From CAZEVY01 sp964515555 (lineage in GTDB: Bacteria > Acidobacteriota > Terriglobia > Bryobacterales > Bryobacteraceae): DNA of 64,000 nucleotides. Of this stretch, positions 27,649 to 35,112 are shown one piece after another. The notes under the pieces are model-generated. The model ran no database searches. It saw only the letters and a program-made list of their open reading frames with translations, and was not told the DNA's origin. The translations under genes and the position numbers were made by a program. Location: contig CAZEVY010000013.1 in NCBI GenBank assembly GCA_964515555.1, positions 20,839 through 84,838 of the forward strand, given 5' to 3'. Positions within the stretch are counted from its first letter, which is position 1; each line of letters opens with the position of its first letter.

Positions 27649-30600
27649 CTACGCTATGGCAGCCAGTGCCGGGGCGCGGTCCGGCGGCGGCGGCGCGGAC
27701 TGCTCGCGGAATCGCACCGAGACCAGGCGCGAGACGCCCGGCTCCTGCATGGTGACGCCGTAGAGCGACTCGGCCACCTCCATGGTCCGCTTGGCGTGCG
27801 TGATGATGACGAACTGCGTCTCGCCGGCCATGTCGCGGATCAGGCGCAGGAGGCGCTCGATGTTGGGCTCGTCGAGCGGGGCGTCGACTTCGTCGAGCAC
27901 GCAGAACGGGCTGGGCTGGTACCGGAAGATCGCCATCAGCAGCGCCAGCGCCGTTAGCGCCTTCTCGCCGCCGGAGAGCAGCAGCACGCTTTGGAGGCGC
28001 TTGCCCGGAGGCGATGCCACGATTTCGATGCCGGACTCGTTGACGTTGGTTTCGTCGGTGAGCCGCATCTCGCCGGTCCCGCCGGCGAAGAGGCGCTGGA
28101 ACATCTCGCGGAAATTGGCGTTGATGTGCTCGAAGGCGTCGGTAAAACGCTTGCGCGTCTCCACGTCGATCTCCTGAATGGCCTTCTCGGTGTCGCGGAT
28201 GGAGTCGAGCAGGTCCTGCCGCTGCGCGTTGAGGAAATCGTAGCGCTGCTGGGTTTCCTGGTATTCCTCGAGCGCGTCGGGATTCACGGGACCGAGATTG
28301 TCGATGCGCTGCTTGAGGTCGCCGTGACGGCCTTCGATCTCGACCAGCGCCAGTTCGTCGGGCGGCTCCGCCATTTCGACGGCGAGATCGTCGAGGGCGA
28401 CGTTGAGTTCCTTGCGGCAGGTCTCGTCGAGATAGCGCAACTCGGCCCGCCGTTCGGCGAGCGCGACCTCGATCTCGCCGCGCCGCTCCTGGGCCGACTG
28501 CGACGCGGTCCGCAGCTCGCGCAGTTCGTCGTCGAGCGCCGCCAGCGAGGCGCGCAGCTTCTCTTCGTCCCCGGCGAGACGGCCGACGGCCTGCTCGGAG
28601 TCCGAGATGCGGGAAGCGAGCGCGGTCGACACGCGGTCGAGCTCGATGTTGTCGGCGAGCAGGCGCGCGCGCTCCACTCCCAGGCGCTCCATTTCGCGCG
28701 CGATCTCGTCACGGCGGCGCAGCAGCTCTTCGCGCTGGACTTCCAGCCGGGCCTGCGCCGACTTCTCCGACCGCCGCCTCTCCTCGCTCCCGGCCAGCGC
28801 CACGCGCAGCGCCGAGTGCTCCTCAGCCATACGGGAGAGCTCCCCTTGCAGATTCTCCAGGCGGCCGCGCGCCTCGGCGAGCGTCGACTCCTCGGCGGTT
28901 CGGCGCTCTTCGCGCGCGGCGGCTTCGCGGGCCAGCGTCTGGCGCTGTTCGCCCGATCGCGAGGCCTCTCCCGCCAGGCGCTCCAGCTCCAGCCGCGCCG
29001 CCGAAATCCGCGCGCTCGCCCGCGCCGTCTCCTCGGCGAGCTTGCGGCCTTCGTGCTCGATGGCGAGCGTCTCCTTCTCCTCGCCCTGCTGCATGGCGCG
29101 CAGCCGGTCGAGTTCCTCGCCGAGCGCGGCGATCGCCCGCTGAGCTTCCTCGAGCGCCGCCGCCTGTTGCTGAATTCGCCGGTCGCGCGCGGCGACCTCG
29201 CCGGCCAGCTCGCGCAGCTCGCGCTTCAACGCCAGCGGCCCGCCGCCGGCCTTGCGTCCGCCGCTGACGGCGTGGCCGTGGTAACAGACGCCGTCCGGCA
29301 TCAGGAAATGATGGTCCGGATACTGGAGCGCGAGCCGCTGAGCCGACTCGCGCCCGTCGACCAGGTAACAGCGGGCGAGGCGCGGGAGTAGTCCGGCGGG
29401 CGCCGCCGTGAGCCCGTTGGTCATGCGCAACCGGTCGCCGAGACGGCTGACGATGCCGGTCTCCGGCCCCAGCGACGGCTCGGGCATGGCGGCCCCGTCG
29501 AGCGCCTCGCCCTTCTCGGGATGAATCAGGAAAGTCACGCGGCCTTCGATTTCCGTGCGCACCACGTCGATGCCGCGCTCGGCCTGGCTCCAGTCGCCGA
29601 CGACCACGTATTCCAGCTCGTCGTGCAGGAACTCCTCGGCGGCCTTTTCCCAGGAGGCATCCACCTCGACGAAATCGGCCAGGACGCCGACGGCGCGCAG
29701 TCCCTCGGCGCGGCCCTGCTCGATGGCGCCGAAGAGGCGCTTGACCGACTCGGTGGTGTAGGCGCGATGCGAGAGGATCTCCTCGAGCGAGGCGCGGCGG
29801 GCCTTGAGATTCGAGGTCTCCTCGCGGAGCGCGTCCAGGTCGCGGCGCAGCGACGCTTCGAGCGACCGCCGTTCGTTCAACTCGCCTTCGACACGCGCGC
29901 GGCTCTCGCCGATGGACTCGAGCGCCATCTGGCGCGCGGCTAGATCGTCCGAAAGCCGGGTCTTCAGCGCGCCCAGTCGCTCGAGGTCGGCCGAAGCGCC
30001 CTCTTCCTCGCGGGCGGCTCGCGTCTTCTCGCGATCGAGCGAGGCCAGGTACTCCTCGATCTGCGCGAGCTGGTTGCGCATCCCGGAGGCCTCGCCCATG
30101 AGGCGCATCACCTCGCGGCGCGCGTTCTCCATGCTCTGCTCCTCGGCGCGCAGAGCGGTCTGAAGCCGGTCGCGCTCGGCGGTCTTCGCGGCAAGTTTCT
30201 CCTGCGCCTCGCGGGCCTGCCCGTCGAGCTCGGCGAGCACGCGCGCGTGCGCCGCCAGCTCATCGCCGATCTGCCCCGAGCGCATGTCGACGTTCTGCGT
30301 CTCGATCTCGCCCTGCGCCAGGCGCTCCTCGATGGCGGCGATCTCGCGCGCCTGCGACTCCAGACGCCCGCGGGTGCGCTCGGCCTCCAGGCGCTCGCCG
30401 GCCAGGCGCTCGCGCACCGCCGTCAGCTCGGCTTCGACGCGGTAGCAGCTCTCCTGGCAGCCGTGGTGGTCCTTTTCCTTCTCGCCGGTCTGGCGCAGGA
30501 GATCCTGGTAGGCGGCGCTGGCGAGATTCAGGTCGAGAGCGACCTTGGCGGCGTCGCGCTCGAGCACCCGGTGGCGTCCGGCGAGCAACTGCCGCAGGGC

Positions 30601-31344
30601 GGCGACGAGCTGCTCGTGCAGCTCCTTGTAGCGGCGCGCCTTGGCCGCCTGCCGCTTGAGCGAGTTGGCCTGGCGGCCGACTTCCTCGAGAATGTCGAAC
30701 ACGCGCGAGAGATTCTGCTTCGCCCCTTCGAGCTTGGCCTCGGCCAGCCGGCGCCGCGTCTTGAACCTGCTGATGCCGGCGGCCTCCTCGATGACCGACC
30801 GGCGATCCTGCGGCCGCGAGCTGAGGATCTGCCCGATGCGGCCCTGCTCGATGATGGCGTAGCTCTCCGGCCCCAGGCCGGTCCCCATGAACAGGTCCTG
30901 AATGTCGCGCAGCCGCGCCAGCTTGCCGTCGATCAGGTACTCGCTCTCGCCGGAGCGATAGAGGCGGCGGGTGATGGTGATCTCGCGCGGCTTGCGGGGG
31001 TCGTGCGGGGTGGTGATGCCGTTGGTCCCGTTGGTCCCGTTGACGCCGTTCACGGGGGCGTGCTCGTCGTGGTATGACGGGTCGACCATGGTGAGGCTGA
31101 CCTGCGCCATGCCGAGGGGTTTGCGGTCGCGGGTGCCGGCGAAGATGACGTCTTCCATCCGGCTGCCGCGGAGCGACTTGGCGGACTGCTCGCCGAGGAC
31201 CCAGCTTATGGCGTCGCTGATGTTGGATTTTCCACAGCCGTTCGGTCCCACGACAGCGGTGATGCCGGAGCCGTGAAACCGCATCTCGGTGCGATCCCAG
31301 AAAGACTTGAACCCGTGGACTTCGACTCGCTTCAGTTTCAGCAA
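27649..31344 (-). CDS. smc: chromosome segregation ATPase SMC
   Basis: A 1231-aa condensin subunit that loops and compacts the chromosome with ScpA/ScpB. The N-terminal head has Walker A GPNGCGKSN (33-41). Two long coiled coils flank the hinge (about 520-680), and the C-terminal head has the ABC signature LSGGEKALTALALL and Walker B FCVLDEVDAPLDE. An unusual Asn-Gly-Thr repeat (residues 99-109) lengthens a surface loop of the N-terminal head; it is encoded by 9-bp DNA repeats near 31015-31053. scpA/scpB are not adjacent. Confidence 0.95.
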   Translation of the reverse strand: MLKLKRVEVHGFKSFWDRTEMRFHGSGITAVVGPNGCGKSNISDAISWVLGEQSAKSLRGSRMEDVIFAGTRDRKPLGMAQVSLTMVDPSYHDEHAPVNGVNGTNGTNGITTPHDPRKPREITITRRLYRSGESEYLIDGKLARLRDIQDLFMGTGLGPESYAIIEQGRIGQILSSRPQDRRSVIEEAAGISRFKTRRRLAEAKLEGAKQNLSRVFDILEEVGRQANSLKRQAAKARRYKELHEQLVAALRQLLAGRHRVLERDAAKVALDLNLASAAYQDLLRQTGEKEKDHHGCQESCYRVEAELTAVRERLAGERLEAERTRGRLESQAREIAAIEERLAQGEIETQNVDMRSGQIGDELAAHARVLAELDGQAREAQEKLAAKTAERDRLQTALRAEEQSMENARREVMRLMGEASGMRNQLAQIEEYLASLDREKTRAAREEEGASADLERLGALKTRLSDDLAARQMALESIGESRARVEGELNERRSLEASLRRDLDALREETSNLKARRASLEEILSHRAYTTESVKRLFGAIEQGRAEGLRAVGVLADFVEVDASWEKAAEEFLHDELEYVVVGDWSQAERGIDVVRTEIEGRVTFLIHPEKGEALDGAAMPEPSLGPETGIVSRLGDRLRMTNGLTAAPAGLLPRLARCYLVDGRESAQRLALQYPDHHFLMPDGVCYHGHAVSGGRKAGGGPLALKRELRELAGEVAARDRRIQQQAAALEEAQRAIAALGEELDRLRAMQQGEEKETLAIEHEGRKLAEETARASARISAARLELERLAGEASRSGEQRQTLAREAAAREERRTAEESTLAEARGRLENLQGELSRMAEEHSALRVALAGSEERRRSEKSAQARLEVQREELLRRRDEIAREMERLGVERARLLADNIELDRVSTALASRISDSEQAVGRLAGDEEKLRASLAALDDELRELRTASQSAQERRGEIEVALAERRAELRYLDETCRKELNVALDDLAVEMAEPPDELALVEIEGRHGDLKQRIDNLGPVNPDALEEYQETQQRYDFLNAQRQDLLDSIRDTEKAIQEIDVETRKRFTDAFEHINANFREMFQRLFAGGTGEMRLTDETNVNESGIEIVASPPGKRLQSVLLLSGGEKALTALALLMAIFRYQPSPFCVLDEVDAPLDEPNIERLLRLIRDMAGETQFVIITHAKRTMEVAESLYGVTMQEPGVSRLVSVRFREQSAPPPPDRAPALAAIA

Positions 31345-31515
31345 GAGGTCGTGCCCCCTATCTATTTCATTCTCCTACGACCCACGGCTGCACGCCTTGG
31401 GGCCTCTCGGGGGATGCATCCCATGTTAGCGGGAATGGAGGCCGATGTAAAGAACCAAAGTGCCAGGGCTAGGGTCCTAGAGCGATGAGATACTATATGT
31501 CGTAGCGGGATCGCC

Positions 31516-32031
31516 ATGACGGCAAACGACATAGTACTCCTACTCGCATGCGGAGGGGCAGCCTACGAGGATGCGCGGCGGAGGCGTATCCCCAACTGGG
31601 TGACGATACCGGCCCTTGCGGCCGGCCTGGGACTGCATGCGGCGGGCGGCGGACTGAAGGCGTCGGCGCTGGGGCTGGCGGTGGCGCTGGCGATCGGGCT
31701 GCCGTTGTTCGCGCTGCGCGGGCTGGGAGGCGGGGACGTGAAGCTGCTGGCGGCGGCGGGGGCGCTGACGGGCTGGCCGGCGTTCGGGACGTTGTTCCTG
31801 GTGAACGCGGCGCTGAGCGGCGGGGTCGCGATCGGGCTGCTGGTGTGGAGGGGCGGGCTGGGGAGGGCGCTCGGGAACGTCGGGCACATTCTCGCGGCGC
31901 TGCTGCGGTTTCGGGCGCCGTATGCCGATCGGGAGGAACTGGATGTGGGGAGCGCGCGGGCGGTGACGCTGCCGCAGGGTCCGATCTTTCTGGTGGCGGC
32001 GGTGGTGTATCTGGTGTTGCGGGGAAGGTAG
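31516..32031 (+). CDS. A24 family prepilin peptidase (CpaA/TadV-like)
   Basis: A 171-aa inner-membrane aspartyl protease with about five hydrophobic helices. The two catalytic aspartates are in YEDARRRRIPN (Asp19) and in the GxGD-type motif GLGGGDVKLL (about residue 73). It lacks the N-terminal methyltransferase domain of PilD, so it fits the short CpaA/TadV class that processes Flp-type prepilins. No tad/flp genes are nearby. Upstream, TACTAT near 31491 is a possible -10. Confidence 0.85.
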   Translation: MTANDIVLLLACGGAAYEDARRRRIPNWVTIPALAAGLGLHAAGGGLKASALGLAVALAIGLPLFALRGLGGGDVKLLAAAGALTGWPAFGTLFLVNAALSGGVAIGLLVWRGGLGRALGNVGHILAALLRFRAPYADREELDVGSARAVTLPQGPIFLVAAVVYLVLRGR

Positions 32032-32063
32032 GGGGGCTGCGGAATCATCGGAGAGCGACAGGG

Positions 32064-32100
32064 TTGACACGACCCGCTAGAATGACCATAATCATAGTCA
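32064..32100 (+). promoter_or_regulatory. promoter and operator of the relE/phd-like module
   Basis: TTGACA (32064-32069), 17 bases, CATAAT (32087-32092), then nine bases to the ATG: a near-consensus promoter giving a leaderless or almost leaderless mRNA. An 18-base imperfect palindrome of form TGAC-AT...AT-GTCA (32083-32100) covers the -10 box and the start site. This is where an autoregulating antitoxin or toxin-antitoxin complex would be expected to bind. Confidence 0.65.
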
Positions 32101-32101
32101 C

Positions 32102-32425
32102 ATGGCGGATCGCTCGCCGTTTGCGATCGTTTATGACCGGGAGGTCCACGAACATCTGCGGGCAATCGACAAGAGGTTCCACGGCCTGATCCGCGCGGCT
32201 ATTGAATCGCAGCTCGCCCGTGAGCCGGAAAGGGAGACCCGAAACCGAAAACCGCTTCGGCGACCCGTGGCGTTTGGCGCCAAGTGGGAGCTGCGGTTCG
32301 GCCCGGCGAACCGCTTTCGCGTTTTCTACCAGGTCGACGGCAACCGCCGCGAGGTGCGGATTCTCGCAATCGGCACGAAGGAGCGGGACCGGGTGATCGT
32401 CGGAGGAGAGGAGATCGTGCTATGA
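32102..32425 (+). CDS. RelE/ParE-like toxin
   Basis: A 107-aa protein with the small RelE-superfamily fold: FAIVYDREVHEHL, RKPLRRPVAFGAKWELRFGPANRFRVFYQVDG and REVRILAIGTKERDR. It would be an mRNA interferase or gyrase inhibitor held in check by the Phd-like partner. Toxin comes before antitoxin here, the reverse of classical relBE but common for this subgroup. Its stop overlaps the antitoxin start (ATGA). Confidence 0.8.
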   Translation: MADRSPFAIVYDREVHEHLRAIDKRFHGLIRAAIESQLAREPERETRNRKPLRRPVAFGAKWELRFGPANRFRVFYQVDGNRREVRILAIGTKERDRVIVGGEEIVL

Positions 32426-32748
32426 GAATCGCATCGGTGGCGAACGTCAAGTCGCGCTTCAGCGAATACCTGCGCGAGGCGGCGCGCGGGCCGATCGTCG
32501 TGACAAAGAATGGCCGGCCGGCGGGAGTTCTACTGGCTGTCGACGACGAGGAAGAGGTCGAGCGGTTGCTTCTGGCCCATTCGCCCCGGCTCAACGCCCT
32601 CCTGGATGCGGCGAATGAACGCATTCGTACGAGCGGCGGTATTCCGCACGACGAGTTCTGGAAGCGGGTCGAGGGCGGGCGGGAAGGAAAGCCCGCGGAG
32701 CGCCGGAAATCGCAACCGAAGCCGCGCCGAGGGGGCTCGGTACGATAG
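32422..32748 (+). CDS. Phd/YefM-like antitoxin
   Basis: A 108-aa protein. The N-terminal part, MRIASVANVKSRFSEYLREA followed by GPIVVTKNGRPAGVLLAVDDEEE, is a clear Phd/YefM DNA-binding fold. The C-terminal half is basic and less typical. The last codons (SQPKPRRGG) lie in the first copy of a 71-bp direct repeat (32710-32780), whose second copy lies downstream at 33177-33247. It is translationally coupled to the toxin gene. Confidence 0.8.
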   Translation: MRIASVANVKSRFSEYLREAARGPIVVTKNGRPAGVLLAVDDEEEVERLLLAHSPRLNALLDAANERIRTSGGIPHDEFWKRVEGGREGKPAERRKSQPKPRRGGSVR

Positions 32749-32780
32749 CCCTCCGTGTGTGTGCGAGTCCTGTTTTTCGG
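32710..32780 (+). repeat. 71-bp direct repeat, copy 1
   Basis: Matches 33177-33247 at 59 of 71 positions by eye, with no gaps; the first 20 bases are identical. It contains the 3' end of the Phd-like gene, a TACGAT -10-like box and a broken copy of the first codons of the MoaD-MoaE gene (VRVLFFG, then a stop). Confidence 0.85.
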
Positions 32781-32835
32781 GTGAAGGGAGGCGATCGCTG
32801 CCACAATACGATGGCATACCAAGGCTGGCAGGAAC

Positions 32836-33093
32836 ATGAAGAACTTTCACTTGCCGTTACCCGAGCGAACCCACGCCCGGCTGAGGGCCGAATCCGAGCG
32901 GGCACAATTGCCCGCCACGACGCTGGCGCGCGAAGCCATCGACATATGGCTCCGGGACCAGTCGCGGAAGGCGAGGCATGAGGCGATCGCGGCTTACGCG
33001 GCGAAAATGGCGGCCACGGAGCTCGACCTGGACCGGGACCTGGAGTCGGCCGGAGTCGAACACCTCGTGAGGACCGGTCGAGCGCGGAGATGA
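32836..33093 (+). CDS. ribbon-helix-helix antitoxin (MazE-like role)
   Basis: An 85-aa protein with an N-terminal ribbon-helix-helix: FHLPLPERTHARLRAESERA, then TTLAREAIDIWLRDQ. It overlaps by four bases (ATGA) the start of a broken MazF-like toxin gene, so it is read as the antitoxin of a decayed mazEF-type pair. With the toxin destroyed it may persist as an orphan repressor or anti-addiction factor. The module lies between two copies of a 71-bp direct repeat. Confidence 0.65.
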   Translation: MKNFHLPLPERTHARLRAESERAQLPATTLAREAIDIWLRDQSRKARHEAIAAYAAKMAATELDLDRDLESAGVEHLVRTGRARR

Positions 33094-33215
33094 AGCGCGA
33101 ATAAGTCTACTGGGCGGATCTCGTCCCGCGACCGCCCGATGAGTGTCGTGAGGCGCCCAGTGGCAGCTCGACTGATTCGCAACCGAAGCCGCGCCGGAGG
33201 CGTCTGCTAGGATAG
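33090..33215 (+). pseudogene. MazF-like toxin remnant
   Basis: From ATG 33090 the reading is MKRE, then TAA, then VYWADLVPR. This matches the universal MazF/PemK beginning MKRGEVYWADLVP, with the Glu codon changed to a stop (GAA to TAA). After VPR the homology is lost and the sequence runs into the second 71-bp repeat, so the gene has both a nonsense mutation and a deleted 3' part. It cannot make an active toxin. Confidence 0.7.
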
Positions 33216-33247
33216 CTCTCAGTGCGCGTGCGAGTCCTGTTTTTCGG
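33177..33247 (+). repeat. 71-bp direct repeat, copy 2
   Basis: Second copy of the repeat at 32710-32780. This one includes the working start of the MoaD-MoaE gene (TAGGAT at 33208-33213, GTG at 33222), while its first 30 bases still encode SQPKPRRR, matching the end of the Phd-like gene. Confidence 0.85.
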
Positions 33248-33929
33248 CATGTTGAAGGACGTCGCCGGACGCGCGGAGGACACCCTGGAAATCGGCGGCG
33301 CGCCGACGCTGGGCGCCGTCTTCGACCATTACGCCGCGGTCTTCCCGCGGCTCAAGGAGATGGAAGCGAGCATCGTGCTGGCGCGCAATCACGAGTTCTC
33401 GGGACGCGGTGAAGCTCTGGCCGAGGGCGACGAGGTGGCCTTCCTGCCGCCTGTCAGCGGCGGCTCGGGCTACACGCACGAGATCCGCGAGTCGGGCAAT
33501 CTCTACGCGATCACGCGGGCGCCGATCGACACGCGCGCGATCCAGCGTGAGCTGCTGCGCGGCGAGGACGGAGCCGTGGTCGATTTCGAGGGCGTGGTAC
33601 GCAACAACACCCAGGGCCGCGCGACGCTTTACCTCGACTACGAGGGCTACGAGGCCATGGCCGTGAAGACCTTCGCCGCCATCGGACGCGAGATCGCCGC
33701 GGCGCACGCGATCGGGCGAATCGCGATGGTGCACCGGCTGGGGAGGCTGGAGATCGGCGAGGCGAGCGTGGCAGTGGTGGTCACGGCGCCGCATCGCCGG
33801 CCGGCGTTCGAAGCGGCGCTCGAAGGCATCAATCGCCTCAAGAAACTGGCGCCGATCTGGAAAAAGGAACACTTCGCCGACGGCGAGGTATGGGTCGAGG
33901 GCGAATGGGATTCATCGGTCGTGCGCTGA
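33222..33929 (+). CDS. moaX: MoaD-MoaE fusion (molybdopterin synthase, MoaX type)
   Basis: Both subunits of molybdopterin synthase in one 235-aa chain. Residues 1-81 are the ubiquitin-like sulfur carrier MoaD, ending PPVSGG. MoaE follows from about residue 88, with RNNTQGR, LDYEGYEAMA, HRLGRLEIGE and the catalytic-lysine region APIWKKE. The Gly80-Gly81 tail, which must be free to form a thiocarboxylate, is internal, so cleavage after Gly81 is expected, as reported for mycobacterial MoaX. GTG start with TAGGAT eight bases upstream. No other Moco gene is adjacent. Confidence 0.9.
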   Translation: MRVRVLFFGMLKDVAGRAEDTLEIGGAPTLGAVFDHYAAVFPRLKEMEASIVLARNHEFSGRGEALAEGDEVAFLPPVSGGSGYTHEIRESGNLYAITRAPIDTRAIQRELLRGEDGAVVDFEGVVRNNTQGRATLYLDYEGYEAMAVKTFAAIGREIAAAHAIGRIAMVHRLGRLEIGEASVAVVVTAPHRRPAFEAALEGINRLKKLAPIWKKEHFADGEVWVEGEWDSSVVR

Positions 33930-34849
33930 TGGCCGCGGCGCTGGCGCTCCCGGCCGACGCGCAGGAGCCGTCGACCTTCAAGGTCGACGTGAAGCTGGTG
34001 CGGCTGATGGTGAACGTCAAGGACGCTGGCGGGCAACTGGTGGGCGGGCTCAATCGGGAAGACTTCGCGGTCTACGACAACGAGATTCGGCAGGAGATCG
34101 CGGTCTTCGAGCGGCACACCGAGCAGCCGCTCTCGGTGAGCGTGCTGATCGACACCAGCGCGTCGACCGGCAAGGAGCTGGCCTACGAGGTGGATTCGGT
34201 AGCGCGATTCTTCCGCGCTATCTTCCGCGAGGGCAATCCGAAGGACGCCGTGTCGCTCTACAGCTTCACGCACGACACCACGGAGCGCTCCAGCTTCACC
34301 CGCAACATGCGGCGGCTGGAGGCCGAGCTGAAGGATCTGCGCCCGGAGGCCGGCACCTCGCTCTACGACGCCATCTACGTAGCGTCCAAGCCGCTCGAGA
34401 ACCGCGAGGGCCGTCACGTGATGATCCTGGTGACCGACGGCGGCGACACCACCAGCGTGAAGCGCTTCGCCGACGCGCTGGAATCCGCGCATCGCGCCGA
34501 CGCAGCGCTCTACAGCATCCTGGTGGTGCCGATCGAGAACGACGCCGGCCGCAACACGGGCGGCGAGAACGCACTTACGATGCTGAGCGCCGGAACCGGA
34601 GGCCGCGTCTTCAGGCCCTCGACGGGCCCGCAGCTCGACGCCGTCTTCGCCGAGATTCTGCGCGACCTGCGCACGCAGTACCTGGTGGGTTACTACCCGC
34701 GCAACATTCCGCTCACGCGCGAGCGCTTCCATCGAGTGCGCGTGGAGATTCCGTCGCGGACCGGTTTGCGGGCGGTGACGCGTACCGGCTACTATGGAGA
34801 CTACGATCCTTCGGCCTCCAATCAACCGCGTGGAAAATCCAACCGATAA
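33905..34849 (+). CDS. VWFA-related secreted protein
   Basis: A 314-aa exported protein of the acidobacterial VWFA-related family. A signal peptide (MGFIGRALMAAALALPADAQ) is followed by a short beta domain (VRLMVNVKDAGGQLVGGLNREDF), then a von Willebrand A domain with the MIDAS residues DTSAS and later threonine/aspartate positions (TDGGD). The ATG at 33905 is preferred over 33890 because GAGG sits just before it and the signal peptide then begins properly. It overlaps the moaX end by 25 bases and hfq by 56. Likely a metal-dependent adhesion or scaffold protein; the partner is unknown. Confidence 0.85.
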   Translation: MGFIGRALMAAALALPADAQEPSTFKVDVKLVRLMVNVKDAGGQLVGGLNREDFAVYDNEIRQEIAVFERHTEQPLSVSVLIDTSASTGKELAYEVDSVARFFRAIFREGNPKDAVSLYSFTHDTTERSSFTRNMRRLEAELKDLRPEAGTSLYDAIYVASKPLENREGRHVMILVTDGGDTTSVKRFADALESAHRADAALYSILVVPIENDAGRNTGGENALTMLSAGTGGRVFRPSTGPQLDAVFAEILRDLRTQYLVGYYPRNIPLTRERFHRVRVEIPSRTGLRAVTRTGYYGDYDPSASNQPRGKSNR

Positions 34850-35105
34850 TCCCGGCGCCGGCGACGCGGCCGCCAAGAAGCCGAAGAAGCGCGCCGTCGA
34901 GCAGACCTTCGAGGAGCCGCGCTATCTCCGGCAACTGATCGACGACGGCACGCCGGTGACGGTGCGGCTGACCAACAACGAGGAGGTGGCGGGCGTGATC
35001 GAGTATTACGACGCCAACTTCATCCGCCTGACCAGGACCGACGGCCCGAACCTCTTCCTCTTCAAGCACGACATCAAGTACCTGTTCGAGACGCCCGGCT
35101 CGTAG
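34794..35105 (+). CDS. hfq: RNA chaperone Hfq
   Basis: A 103-aa Sm-like protein. After a basic 40-residue N-terminal extension comes the Hfq core: EEPRYLRQLIDDGTPVTVRL (Sm1) and then FLFKHDIKYLFE, which keeps the Lys-His pair of the proximal RNA site (E. coli YKHA). The usual proximal-face Gln is Glu here. There is no C-terminal tail, so the disordered arm is moved to the N-terminus relative to E. coli. The ATG lies 56 bases inside the VWA gene; GTG 34830 is an alternative start that shortens the extension. Confidence 0.8.
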   Translation: METTILRPPINRVENPTDNPGAGDAAAKKPKKRAVEQTFEEPRYLRQLIDDGTPVTVRLTNNEEVAGVIEYYDANFIRLTRTDGPNLFLFKHDIKYLFETPGS

Positions 35106-35112
35106 GCGCGCC

